A DNA stretch of 64,000 nucleotides from Nannochloropsis oceanica (lineage: Eukaryota > Sar > Eustigmatophyceae > Eustigmatales > Monodopsidaceae), in the NCBI GenBank assembly GCA_004519485.1, contig CP038126.1, positions 62,001 through 126,000 of the forward strand, given 5' to 3'. The stretch's first letter is position 1, and the number at the start of each line of letters is the position of its first letter. The notes beneath the pieces are model-generated. The model was not told the DNA's origin and made no database searches. It saw only the letters and a program-made list of their open reading frames with translations. Below, piece after piece: positions 9,799-20,693 of this stretch. The position numbers and the translations under genes were made by a program.

Positions 9799-12509
9799 AC
9801 AATTATTCCCCACCGTCTCGATTGACTAGTTCCCTCTTGCGCCTGTCTCTGGCCAGGCCTGTAACTAGGTGCCCTATCTATTGAGGCGGCGTGTCTGGAG
9901 GAGAGGTCGAGTGGCGGGTGTTGGAGAGGACTGAGGATATGTGTTTTGGACAGATACACGGAAAACTCACGATAGAGTGAGAAAGATTAGGCAAGCAAGA
10001 AAAGGAAGATGTACACGGATTGGAGAGGGAAAGGGACGAAATAGTAAATGGACATTAAAACACAACCGGGGCATTGGAGTGATGGACGAAGTAAGTGGGT
10101 TAGAAAAGTTGTGTCACCGGGCTCGGTGGGCTAGATAGTCCTGTTTACTTTTGTGAGAATGTTCCCCGCGAGGTGTGTGTGTGTGTGAGCAAGGTACAAT
10201 CCCGGTTATTATTATAGCTATTACATTTGATTTCACCCCGTGCGACGAGGAATGATGACTTGGGAAAGATGTATGCGCTCCGGCAAGACTTAGTTAGGAC
10301 GCGTTGGCCATGTTCTATCGATGGACACGATGTGGGACATGGGAGGCCTACTGGGGAAGCCATAAGTGCAAGCATCAGTCGAAGAAAGTAGAGAAGAAAA
10401 CAAAGCAAGGACAGGGGAATGGTGTGATATAGAGTCGTCTTTTGTTCGAAAAGTACCAGGTCAGTGAACCAAAGAATCAAAAACGTGACGAATTAAGGAG
10501 TAAGTGTCCAATTCCTATTGTTTTCGAGCCGCTGACTAGTGGCCTGAAGCCTTTTGAGTCGTATTAATTAGTCCCATTACTGCGGAGCAGTAGCAGGAAG
10601 TTCAGCAGAAGCACTATGTTCACTTAGTAAACCTTTTTTCTGACAGACAGTGGCTCTTTCTGACATATGGGCCGGAAAAAATTCTAAATACTTAACTGTT
10701 GGGATGGACGTAGTTGCGTAAGTATCTGGAAGCAGCAGCTTGAGCAGCAAAATTTTGAGTACCAGATACCGCGTGTATCATTCTTATTATCATTATCATT
10801 GCGCTTGTCCTTCGTTTGGTGGTTGAGGTCGGGCTTAAATCAATTATTGAGGGGTGAGAGATCACAAAACCAGGATTTTCCTTTATCTTGAGTGTGACTC
10901 GGGAGTTCGGAAAAAAATCGAAAAGTTTCGATTGAGAGAAGTATTTTCATAGTCGTTCGAAACCCTGAGAGTGAGCAGAACGCATGTGATAACTTGGGAA
11001 TGCGAGATTAATAAAGACATAATTGCTTGGGTCCTCCAGGGAGATAAGAAGCTGTATCAATGAAATTTTACCATTGTGACTACTTGTTTGTAGAACATTC
11101 GGCAAAAATAATAGATAGAATGAATTTAGAATACTCATTTAGTATTAACCCTGAAAATGATGCTTGTTGCTTTTCGAAGGACTCGTGATCACTGCTTTAT
11201 GATCCAAATGATAAGCCGCCTGGGGTCACGAGGTCTGTACGAGCACCAATTCTCCTTCTGCTCATCCTCCTTCCCCCTTTCTCCTGCTCCTCCTCCTCTC
11301 CTCGTTCTTCTCCCCTACTTTCCTCCCCCCCCCCCCTTCTCCTCTCCTTTTCCTTCTCTTCTTTTTCTCTCCTCCCTACCGCTCCTCCTCCTCTTCCTCT
11401 CCGCCTCCCTCTCTGTCCCCCCCCCTTTTGGCGTCATCGTTCAATGGAATTGCAAGTTGCCTGATGGTGATAAAATATTTCATGGCCCGGGGCAAAAATC
11501 GTTTTCGGCTCATAATGTGATGAGAAGTTTCATGATGGCGAAGCTCATTACGACGATTATAATACATGAAGAAGCTAAATCATGTATAGCTAGCATTGCT
11601 TTCCTGAGATCTTGAGGTAGATTACTACAACTAGGTAAGCCCCCTAAATGAGCCGACCGAATGATTCGAGTCGAGTTAGAGTTTGGGCATCCGAGTCTCA
11701 AACTTAAATCAATTATCGATCTCGAACTAGAACGAGTTTAGAAATGAACTCGGATTTCGCGAAGTTTGAAAATTCCCTCATTGTGCGGAATTTCCGGTTG
11801 AGAAATGAAGCGTCTCGCCAAAATTGAATGCTTGGTTTGATGGGCCTCCTGGTTTGTTTGTTAGTTTTTGTGCCGACTAGGACGCGCTACTGCCTGGCCC
11901 TCCACGATAACACCATGAGCAGCACATCCCACCTCATGAATGGCAGAGCCCGCCTTGCCCTATTGAGGCTCGGTCTTAATTGCCATGCCATTACGTTCGC
12001 GTAACAAGGCGCTCTTCCTAGGGCCTCCCGGATGATGAGAGGTGTGCACACGCCGCTGCCAACGCCCCACAACCCTTACTGTAGCTGTCTCTTGGCGCTG
12101 CGATCCCAACCATCACAGCCAACACTTTAAGTGTTCGCACTTGATTGTCAGATTGCCCGCATCTTCCCCAGTGGCTGTCTTTGACAGTCTTCCAGCCCCC
12201 CTCCCTTAGTATGGGTGCCCTGCCATGTGGCTCAAATGTCTGTGCTGCCGTCCCAAACCATTCCTTGCCTCTAGACAACACTCATTACCTACGTCCCACG
12301 ATAGGCCACATACATGTCACAAGGTATGCACGCACAGTGCCAATGCGGGCAGCTTAGCGCCGCCCAAGGCTGCACATGGACGAGCGACGCCCACGCCCCA
12401 TGAATCCTCCAAATTTAAACTCAGGAACTAAAAGTAGACCCCTTCCCGCGCACCAATACACCACCACCATACAGAGTATAGCCATCATCATCCACCAGCA
12501 ACTTACACT
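9799..12509. other. Intergenic between APT-repeat genes
   Basis: It contains the 3' flank of unit 1 (to ~10790), about 1 kb of unique sequence, a C/T-rich stretch (11262-11430) and the 5' flank of unit 2 (from ~11811). No credible gene was seen on either strand. Confidence 0.6.
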
Positions 12510-13523
12510 ATGCGTTCTATGAAGTTCAGCTTCGTGTGCTCCCTGGCCCTGTTTGCTGCCTCAGCCCTGGCCGCCGAGGACGGCGTCTACACTCCTAACG
12601 ACCTGGAGGGTGCCCCGATTACGCTTCCTCCCACCGCCGCCCCCACCAAATCCGTCTACACCCCTCCTCCGACACCTGCACCCACTAAGGCCGCCTACAC
12701 GGATCAACCTGTTGTAGAACCTGAGCCTGCTGATGCACCCACCGCTGCCATCACTTTAGCCCCGACCGAGAGCCCGACAGGAGTTCCCACTCCTTCGCCC
12801 ACGAATGCCCCTACTGAGGCGCCCACTGCGGCTCCCACGAACGCCCCCACGGCAGTTCCCACGGCAGCCCCCACCGCAGCCCCCACGGCAGCCCCCACGG
12901 CAGCCCCCACGGCAGCCCCCACCGAGGCTCCTACGAATGCCCCCACGGCGACTCCCACGGCAGCCCCCACGAACGCTCCGACAGCCTTCCCCACGGCCGC
13001 CCCCACCAAGCCTGTGTACACGCCTCCGCCTACATCTGCGCCCACTGAGTCCCCGACAGCCTTCCCCACGGCCGCTCCCACTGAGGCCCCGACAGCCTCC
13101 CCCACGGCCGCCCCGACCAAGCCCGTCTACACTCCTCCTCCGACGGCCGCACCCACGGAGGCCCCCACGGCCGTCCCGACTGAGGCTCCCACGGCTGCAC
13201 CCACTGAAGCTCCGACGGCTGCTCCCACGGCTGCCCCCACGGCGACTCCCACGGCTGCTCCCACGGCCGCGCCCACTGAGGCCCCCACGGCTGCTCCCAC
13301 GGCTGCTCCCACGGCTGCTCCCACGGCCGCACCCACCTCCGCGCCCACTGAGGCCCCCACGGCTGCTCCCACGGCTGCTCCCACGGTTGCGCCCACAGAA
13401 GCTATCGGTACCTTAGATGCGCCGGAAGAAAACGTGTACACGCCCCCGCCCTACACCTCCAAGCCCTCCGAACAGGAAGCGGGCGCCAGCAATGGCCGCC
13501 GTCTTCGACGAGGCAGTGCCTAA
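12510..13523 (+). CDS. Secreted Ala-Pro-Thr repeat protein, copy 2
   Basis: A paralogue of the 8416-9798 gene with 337 residues. The signal peptide differs at one residue (MRSMKFSFVC…), and the first ~60 residues and the C-terminal ~45 residues are almost identical. The central array is about 120 residues shorter, with a distinct YTDQPVVEPEPADAP insertion after the first module. The length difference is confined to the repeat array, as expected from unequal exchange or slippage. Same inferred location (secreted or wall) and the same caveats as copy 1. Confidence 0.82.
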   Translation: MRSMKFSFVCSLALFAASALAAEDGVYTPNDLEGAPITLPPTAAPTKSVYTPPPTPAPTKAAYTDQPVVEPEPADAPTAAITLAPTESPTGVPTPSPTNAPTEAPTAAPTNAPTAVPTAAPTAAPTAAPTAAPTAAPTEAPTNAPTATPTAAPTNAPTAFPTAAPTKPVYTPPPTSAPTESPTAFPTAAPTEAPTASPTAAPTKPVYTPPPTAAPTEAPTAVPTEAPTAAPTEAPTAAPTAAPTATPTAAPTAAPTEAPTAAPTAAPTAAPTAAPTSAPTEAPTAAPTAAPTVAPTEAIGTLDAPEENVYTPPPYTSKPSEQEAGASNGRRLRRGSA

Positions 13524-15383
13524 ACAATTATTCCCCACCGTCTCGATTGACTAGTTCCCTCTTGCGCCTGTCTCTGGCCAGGCCTGTAACTAGGTGCCCT
13601 ATCTATTGAGGCGGCGTGTCTGGAGGAGAGGTCGAGTGGCGGGTGTTGGAGAGTTCCGAGGAATATTATGCACTTTGAGCAAAAGAGAGAAGCAGTACGA
13701 ACGCAGCAGAAAAAGACCAGAACAGGGGAGAAAGGATCAACAGCTAAGGGAAGAATGATGTACACGGATTGGAGAGGGAAAGGGACGAAATAGTAAAAGG
13801 ACATTAAAACACAACCGGGGAATTGGAGTGATGGACGAAGTAAGTGGGTTAGAAAAGTTGTGTCACCGGACTTGATGGGAAGAGTACGTCCCCGCTAGAT
13901 GTGTGTGTGATAATGTACAATCCCTTGTACAATTATTATTGTTGTCATTATAATTATTGTCATTATTATTGTTGTCATTATTATAACATTTGATTCATCC
14001 CAAGTCTTGGACCGACGGCGGATGATGATCAGTGACGTATGCGCTCCGGCAAGACTTAGCTAGGACGCGTTGGCCATGTTCTATCGATGGACACGATGTG
14101 GGACATGGAAGGCCTACTGGGGAAGCCACACAAGAGCAAGCATCAGTCGAAGAAAGTAGAGAAGAAAACAAAGCAAGGACAGGGGAATGCACTGTCTCTT
14201 CTTCCAAGAAGATACTATCATCATGGTGTGATATAGAGTCGTCTTTTTGTTCGAAAAGTACCAGGTCAGTGAACCAAAGAATCAAAAACGTGACGAATTA
14301 AGGAGTAAGTGTCCAATTCCTATTGTTTTCGAGCCGCTGACTAGTGGCCCGAAGCCTTGTGAGTCGTATTAATTAGTCCCATTGCTGCAGAGCGGTAGCA
14401 GTTAGTTGAACAGAAGCACAATGCTCTCTTACAAACCTTTTTTCTGACATACGGTGGCATTCTCTGGCACATGGGCTGAAAGTATTTTTAAGATACCAAA
14501 TGGTTGGGAAGGAAGTAGTTGCATAAGTATCTCGAAGCAGCAGCTTAAGCAGCAAAAAATTGAGCACCTGTTTGGTCTTGAAGAGAGGACAGAAAAAGAG
14601 AAGGGAGATATCTAGGCATGCAAGAGTGAGCCTCTCGAAAGACGCTGGACAGATTTTAATCGCAATTTCGGAAAGGGGAGAAACAAGCAAACAACGAGAA
14701 CAAAAGAGGGAAGTGACTAAAACTCATGGTAAAAAGGGAACGAAAGGGGCTTGAAGGCTTATTACATATCATTCAATAAAAACATCATAATAATACCAGA
14801 TACGCAATGATTGTTACATCTCTTCCTCGTAAAAGAGGTATCGTTCTTCTCTCACTTGTACTTGAAGGCCTAGCTCGACTTTTCCCGCATGTTACCATTG
14901 AAACGAGACACAAGTTTCGCAGTTCAGTAATAGTGACAGTAACAAAGTAACATGGCGTTCAGCCAGACCTTTTTCAACAATAAACGCCACGGCATGAATT
15001 TTTCAATTCCGCTTTACATTTGCAAATCTTTCGTGAAACGTCCCATTCCATTTCACTTTCATTGACCACGATCCTTTTTTGTTCCTCGCTTCTATTCTCC
15101 TCCTCTACGCGCTTTTGTCATCTACTCTCTGTCAGTCGTCGTCTACTACCGGTATAAGTATGTAATGGAGTCCAATGCGTTTGATGCATCTCCTTCATAT
15201 TTCCTCTACCGTAGGACCCGCGCCTCTCTTTCCCGTCGTGATCCTCACGCGGGTCACCAGTCATGTGCCATATCACTGTCGCTTCGATTACAGGATTCTT
15301 GTTCATATTTGTTTAGACTCTTCCCCTCTCTCTTCTCTTTCGTTCACCACAATAGACGATGACCAAATCAGTCAGAAGAGGGT
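13524..15383. other. Intergenic; 3' flank of unit 2 and inserted repeat
   Basis: Copy-2 flank with an inserted repeat at about 14569-14796, then ~570 bp without a recognisable gene before the ankyrin gene's 3' end. Confidence 0.55.
14569..14796 (-). mobile_element. Short inserted copy of the interspersed repeat
   Basis: Comparison with unit 1 (continuous at ~10757) shows an extra ~230 bp here. About 105 bp of it (14638-14747), read on the minus strand, is almost identical to 2596-2705. The insertion post-dates the segmental duplication because only one unit carries it. Confidence 0.65.
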
Positions 15384-16406
15384 TTAGGATGACGAAGAGG
15401 ACAGTGCGAGCAGGTCGCGCATGACGATAAACACGTCGAAGCGCATTTGCTCGATCACGTATTGTGCAGCAGCACTGGCATCATCGCGGCTACGGTTCTT
15501 CGCCCCGTAGTCGTCATCTTCCTCAGTAGCCACCCGGGGCAGTCCCTGACATGCCTCCACGAACGCCGGGGAAGAAGTCTTCCCACCAGCAGCATGACCA
15601 CCACTGCCTCCGCTGTTGCTCCTCATTCGTCCAAGCACCAACCCTGCAGAGCCACCTCCCTTCCCTCGTACCGCTTCGCTGCCCGACTTGCCTCCCCCTC
15701 GTGGACGTAGACGGCTTATCAGGTGAGTGGGCACCTCCTTGGGCTCCAGGATGCAGCCTTGCTCAAGAGCGGCATGGAGAAGGTGCGCTTGACGCCATAA
15801 GCGGCGGGCCTTAGACAGGACGTAGGCTCGCTCCTCCCCCTCCAGCAAGGCAATACACTCGCCCCGGTCCTTCTCACGCGCTACATCAATGGCTTGCCAT
15901 CCCTGCTCTCCCTGGATAGACGGGTCGGCCCCCGCGGCTAGGAGGAGGCGCAAGGATTGGATGCGGCCGTTCCGAGCGGCTTGCCAGAGAGGCGTGCAGC
16001 CCTGGTCGTCCCGGCTGTCCACATCACAGCTTGCGTCGTTAAGCAGCAGCCTCACCACTTCTGTGTGCCCATTGTAAGCCGCGATGCCCAAGGGCGTGCG
16101 GCCGCCTGCCCGACGCAAGCACGGGTTCGCCCCGCGGCCCAAAAGAAGCTCCACGAACGATACATGACCCCGCCCAGCCGCCATATACAAGGCCGTGCGC
16201 CCCATTTCCCACTCTGTCCCATCTAAAGCCGCCCCAAAGTCCAGAAGGCACCGTGCCACCTCTGTGTGGCCCTGAACGGCCGCCCACATGAGCGCTGTCT
16301 GACCGTGGCTGTCTGCGTACGTCGCAAGGGTGGCGTCGGTCTCAAGGCGCCAGCGAACCTCCGTCACGTCCCCATCGCGAGCCGCAAAGATTAGGGCGTT
16401 CGCCAT
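15384..16406 (-). CDS. Ankyrin-repeat protein
   Basis: A single-exon frame of 340 residues. I take the ATG at 16406 (MANALIFAARDGDV), since no upstream ATG is in frame. The first ~190 residues hold five to six ankyrin repeats, recognisable from GQTALMWAAVQGHTEV, GRTALYMAAGRGHVSF, GRTPLGIAAYNGHTEV, GCTPLWQAARNGRIQS and a degenerate final unit GWQAIDVAREKDR. A basic linker (SKARRLWRQAHLL) leads to a Gly/Ser-rich region and a Ser-ending C-terminus (LLALSSSSS). Ankyrin repeats mediate protein-protein contacts; the partner is unknown and there is no kinase, TM or zinc-finger domain. Confidence 0.85.
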   Translation of the reverse strand: MANALIFAARDGDVTEVRWRLETDATLATYADSHGQTALMWAAVQGHTEVARCLLDFGAALDGTEWEMGRTALYMAAGRGHVSFVELLLGRGANPCLRRAGGRTPLGIAAYNGHTEVVRLLLNDASCDVDSRDDQGCTPLWQAARNGRIQSLRLLLAAGADPSIQGEQGWQAIDVAREKDRGECIALLEGEERAYVLSKARRLWRQAHLLHAALEQGCILEPKEVPTHLISRLRPRGGGKSGSEAVRGKGGGSAGLVLGRMRSNSGGSGGHAAGGKTSSPAFVEACQGLPRVATEEDDDYGAKNRSRDDASAAAQYVIEQMRFDVFIVMRDLLALSSSSS

Positions 16407-17060
16407 GTTTTTGGTTCCCACTATTTACGAGAGTATATCACTGTTGGACAGTGGTGTGTACACCGGGCCTATTCGAGTGTTCTACGGGAAATGAGGGTGG
16501 GGAGGCAGGAGGCAGTACGGGCGGAGAGACGATGCCGGAAAGATGATGACCTTGCCTGCGCTGCCACGTTCTCAAAACAAGTCAACAAAACCAGGCCCCA
16601 CGATGCGCTGCCTATAATATGTGTGTACATAGGCATTAGAGTGGATATCTAACAAATAACGTGAATTGACTAAGTGCGGGTAACATGTATCTTGCCATCA
16701 GCAGACAGGCTGTTACTGCTTGCTTTTGCAGACGTCGTCGTTGAGCGACGACCCTTTGCAGCAAGGATACGAACGAAGAAACAGCAATGGCAAGGCTTGG
16801 GTAAGCGCAACACCATGTGCCACCCCAATCCTATGCATTATCAGGACCTTTCCCTCTGTCACCTCGTTGCCGATGAGCGGTTTGGGTATCAAAAAGGGGG
16901 CAATATCAGAGGAGAAGGCTATCGCATATATATCGCCGAAACAGCAGCTGCCATTTGCTGCAGGACCATACCACGCAAAAAAAGAGAGACGGCTGGATTC
17001 GCGACCGCTTTTGTGCGCTTGTGAGCTCTTCTTTTCATCTTCAAAAACTTACGAGATCAT
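16407..17060. other. Intergenic upstream of the ankyrin gene
   Basis: It should contain the ankyrin gene's promoter (transcribed leftwards). Plus-strand ORFs of 60-116 codons here have no recognisable motifs. No feature is otherwise supported. Confidence 0.5.
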
Positions 17061-17160
17061 CGAGTAAATATACATTATTACAGAATGCCGACCTCTTGTC
17101 CCCTAGCCTCCTTGCATGCGATAGTTCTACAGGATCGTAGGATAACAGCAGAAAAAGAAC
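17060..17160. repeat. Partial diverged copy of interspersed repeat (3' end)
   Basis: The motif TTGCATGCGATAGTTCTA and its flanks resemble the right end of the 2.6-3.4 kb element and of the 19.1-19.5 kb copy. The repeat ends with AAAAAGAAC, just before the ADCK remnant begins at 17168. Confidence 0.45.
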
Positions 17161-17167
17161 TGATTCT

Positions 17168-18037
17168 TACAAGCCCCTCCTGGTTTTACTGTACCACGGC
17201 TTGAATAAAGAGCTCCCGGACCAATTAAGGGTAAATTACGCATCCCTTGTGGAAAGCCCTGGTCTTGACGGACATGGCAGATGTCAAGTTCTACTGCCAG
17301 AAGCTCAATGCAGATGAGGGAGGGAGGGAGGGAGGGCGGGAGGAATTGGGGGGAAGGAGGGGAGAGTGTTGATCGGTTGGGGAGAGTGTTGATCGGTTGG
17401 TTGATTGCCCCCTCAACTGTTGATCAGATGGATACAAGTGTAATTTTGCTGGGCTATTTTACCACCAATGAATCAATAAATGTACATACATGTTCCGGTT
17501 TTTCATGTATCCTTTTTCCCCCTTCACCTACAGGCGAGATGTACTCTCTGCTGGCCGCCATCCTTACCTCCCGTTCCTGGGACGACATCACCAGCCCTGA
17601 TCTAGGTTCCCTCCGAGCCCCAAGTTCCCAGGAAGACAAGACATTGACAAGGAGCTACGCCCAGCGGTACTATTTCGAGATCGTCGAGATTTTGAACTCG
17701 GTTCCATGGGAGATGCTGCTCTTGTTGAAGATGAACGACTGTTTAAGACATGTAGATAGAGAGCTAGGCGCCCCTGTGAACAGCTCGCTAGTCACCGCAG
17801 AAGAAGCCGTCAAGGCGTTGTTGCGAGAAGAGCTGAAGGCAGGAGCGAGGGAGGGAGGGCGGGCGGGGTGGGGGAAAAAAGGTATGGGCTTGGTGCGAGT
17901 ATGTGAGTTGCGAGGCAAGGATTAAGACGTATCTGGCTTGGTTGTTTACAGGGAGTAGGGTGAAGCGTCTGCCGCTTTTGAAAGGAGGAGGGCATGGGAA
18001 GGAAGAGGAGACGGACAAGGAAGGGGCAGTTGCGTGA
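17168..18037 (+). pseudogene. 5'-truncated ADCK/ABC1 (aarF-domain) kinase pseudogene
   Basis: The C-terminal third of an ADCK1-like gene can be traced over exons about 17168-17313, 17534-17881 and 17952-18037. The first gives LLVLLYHGLNKELPDQL and LWKALVLTDMADVKFYC, the second MYSLLAAILTSRSWDDI and PWEMLLLLKMNDCLR. The conserved metal-binding LDHG of these kinases reads LYHG. The first exon changes frame once near 17245 (a run of C). Its expected donor reads ATGAGG where GTGAGG would fit. Everything N-terminal, including the HCDPHPGN loop, is missing; the fragment starts next to a repeat end. ADCK proteins act in mitochondria or plastids on quinone and lipid metabolism. A sequence error could explain the frameshift but not the other changes. 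Confidence 0.65.
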
Positions 18038-18399
18038 GGATGATTTGTTTGTACATAAGGATAGGCGTAAATGAGTAGAAATTTATCAAATTTTAATGCG
18101 AAATAGAAGGTAAAGTATTTGCATTTTGCTTCCATTTTGGGCATTCATTTTAAAGGTTATATTTGTATCCTTTTGGTTTCGCTGCAAACCTCCCACTTAC
18201 CCCTTGCCAACGACGAATAGTCATGGTCGTCATCTTCAAGGCACCGTCACACCGCCACGCCCCCCACACTCAAACTCTCTATGCACATATGTTTGTGAAT
18301 GTAACAAGGCAGCAATCGATGCGTTCGGTCGTAATTGATGAGGGGTTGAGGACGCGGCTATTGCGTACCATCGGGGAGAGGGGATATGATGGACACTGA

Positions 18400-19115
18400 A
18401 GGGGATCGAGGAAGGGTAGGAGAGGGGGGAGTTGGGGCCGCCGAAGCACCAACAGGAGGAGGAGGAGGAGGGAGAGGGGGGAACAGAGAAATCCCTGCAA
18501 TACTTTCTTTGCCCCGAGGAGCAGCAGCACTAGCAGCAATTGCAAGAATTTTAGCAGCAGCAATAGGAGCAGGGAAGAGGGGAGAGAGAAAGATAGTGAG
18601 AGCGATCCGACGACGAGGAGGAGGAGGGCGAGGGGGAGCAATAGCATGAGAAGAAACAGATGCAGCAGCAGAAGGAGCACTGGTAGCAGCACCAGCAGTA
18701 GCAGGAGATGGAGGGGGAGAGGGAGGGGGAGGACAAGGAGAAGGACAAGGAGAAGGAGAAGGAGAAGAAAAGATAATGAAGAAGGAGCAGAAGAAGGGGG
18801 AGCAGGAAGAGAAGGGGGAGGGAGGAAAGGAGGGGGAGGGAGAGAGGAGGGGGAGGGAGAGGGAGAGGAGGGAGAGAAGGAGGAGGAGGGAGAGAAGGAG
18901 GAGGAGGGAGAGAAGGAGGGAGAGAAGGAGGCGGAAGGGGAAGGGTACGGGGAGGAGGGGACAGGGGAGAAGAAGGAGGAGCAATGGCAGGAGGAGGAGG
19001 AGGCAGAGGGGGAGGGGGAGGGAGAGAAGGACGAAGAGGAGGAGGTGGAGGAGGATGAAGGGGGGGAGGAGGAGGAGGAGGAGGAGGAGGAAGAAGAAGA
19101 AGAGGAGGAGGAAGA
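18400..19115. repeat. GGA/GAG-rich polypurine tract
   Basis: About 700 bp of almost uninterrupted purine on the + strand. Long Glu/Arg-rich + ORFs and Ser-rich - ORFs here are compositional artefacts. It directly precedes a copy of the interspersed repeat, as the shorter purine tract does at 2.7-3.0 kb. Confidence 0.85.
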
Positions 19116-19120
19116 GATTA

Positions 19121-19520
19121 CGTGCCGGCCATCCGAGGACTTTGTCGGTGTGAACCTGTGAACCTCTCGTGTCTCGGGACGGCAGTGGGGCACGTAACAT
19201 TCTGCGGGTGTATAGTCCGTGGAGAAGCTCGTGCCCATGATCTCCGGTTTGGTCACCCGTGACAGGATGTGCGGACACTCTTATGTGTTGCCTCCTCTCA
19301 GACCTCCTTTCCCCCCCCCCCCCTTCTGGCCCTGTTTGGGCCGTCCGGGGACTTTGCTTAATTAAAAATCTGTCAAAGTCGCTGAAAACATTCGAAAAAA
19401 ATTCGGGGAAATTTATGCAACAATTTATTGCTAGATGGCTTCCCCTCGTAAGTTATTCCTAGATGACGTCAGGTTGCATTCGATAGCTCTAGGATTGTAG
19501 GTTAGCTACGAGAGAAAAGA
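19121..19520 (+). mobile_element. Second copy of interspersed repeat (right part)
   Basis: Matches 2996-3408 in the same orientation, sharing CCATCCGAGGACT, TTTGGTCA, GGGCCGTCCGGGGACTT and GACGTCAGGTTGCAT, with many substitutions and small indels between. Divergence is much greater than for the 2.6 kb/14.7 kb pair, so this copy is older. Confidence 0.65.
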
Positions 19521-20693
19521 GTGACCCCCTCACGATCTTATGTCTCTTGCTCAGTACGTCAGTTTGAGAAAGTTTGGGTCAACATACTGGTTAAACATGG
19601 CCGAATAAAGCGTCTCTTTCATTTTGATGTCACTGGCCTTTCAACATGAGCATCCCCTTTACCCCCACTCCCGTATTAATGGATAGTCGTACCTTTCGAA
19701 GGCCTTCGTTTCACCTTGTGGTGATACAGATAGGAGAGGCGAATAGTTACCAAGCATTCCTTGGCACCTGCAAAATCTCTCTCTCTCTCTCATTCACACG
19801 CAATTTGCAGTTTGTGTGTGTCCCTTAGCGCTTCCTGCGTCCGCAGTTGACAACTCACCAGTTTATCCCATGAAGATGTCCTGATCGTGTTTGATTTATT
19901 TGCCACAGCAGGATTAACGACGACACTACATTTGCAGTCGGTGCCTTAAACCTCCTTTCACGTGCGTAGCAAGTACAAAGACATATAGATGCGCAGGCCG
20001 GTAGGAAAGAATACTTAGGGCTGACAGATGCGGTAGCCACCTGCAACCTTGCAATCCTCCTTTCAGAGAGCATGCCAGTGGATTTTCACCTATGTCACCA
20101 TTCTCCTCAGAAGCGTGGAGAATGGTGACTCAGTGCTTTTCGAAGTACTTCCTCACGGATTGACTTATCTTTCGTTCTTTTGTTCGCGTTTGTGGGTTTG
20201 TATATGTGTCTTTCCAAGACTTCTCTCGCCATTTCCCCCTCCTCTGGGGACTATGACGATGCCAGATTGCCTTCGTACTAAAGTCCCGACGTATTCCATC
20301 ACACCCACGTTATGATGCTTGGATGTCAATAAATTTATAATCACGACGGTAACGTTTTCTAGTTGTCAGCATGACGAATGTAGGCACCATTAGATAAGAA
20401 AGTGGCCGCGTGGAGGGGTCGGAACGCTCAGGGAGAGGGCTTCCTATGACTTTATCCCAAGTGTTCCGTTGGCCACCAAGTTGTCAGTGATACAAGTGCT
20501 AGATATACAAGCATCATAATTATCCTGGTTGCAGTCGAAATTATGCGCGTTAAAAAAAGTTGTCGTATTTTTGGTTTTTGGTGGGTTTTCTAACCTCCCC
20601 ACCCCCCTGAAGCAGAAAGCAAAAATGACCAAAAGGACGCCAAAAAGTATTTATCATTGCTTCTTTCACCCTTAACAAGTTTATCTACATCTA

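Larger units (their letters stand above)
7734..10790. repeat. Segmental duplication, unit 1
   Basis: This ~3 kb block is repeated at about 11811-14815 in the same orientation. Similarity is moderate in the first 350 bp, then nearly exact from about 8120 through the APT-repeat gene and ~120 bp of 3' flank, and becomes patchy to about 10790. The two gene starts are 4094 bp apart. About 1 kb of unrelated AT-richer sequence (10790-11810) separates the units. Confidence 0.85.
11811..14815. repeat. Segmental duplication, unit 2
   Basis: The second copy of the ~3 kb block at 7734-10790. It differs by a shorter repeat array in its gene, several small indels, a short TAATTATTG-type AT repeat near 13935-13985, and a ~230 bp insertion (about 14569-14796) absent from unit 1, where the flanking sequence is continuous at about 10757. 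Confidence 0.85.
18038..20693. other. Repeat-rich intergenic region
   Basis: After the ADCK remnant: about 350 bp of unique DNA, the polypurine tract, the repeat copy at 19121-19520, then about 1.2 kb without recognisable genes. Confidence 0.5.

Noticed and set aside
18279-19256. Ser-rich minus ORF and Glu/Arg-rich plus ORFs
   Set aside because: Produced by the polypurine tract and the adjacent repeat; no codon structure beyond composition.
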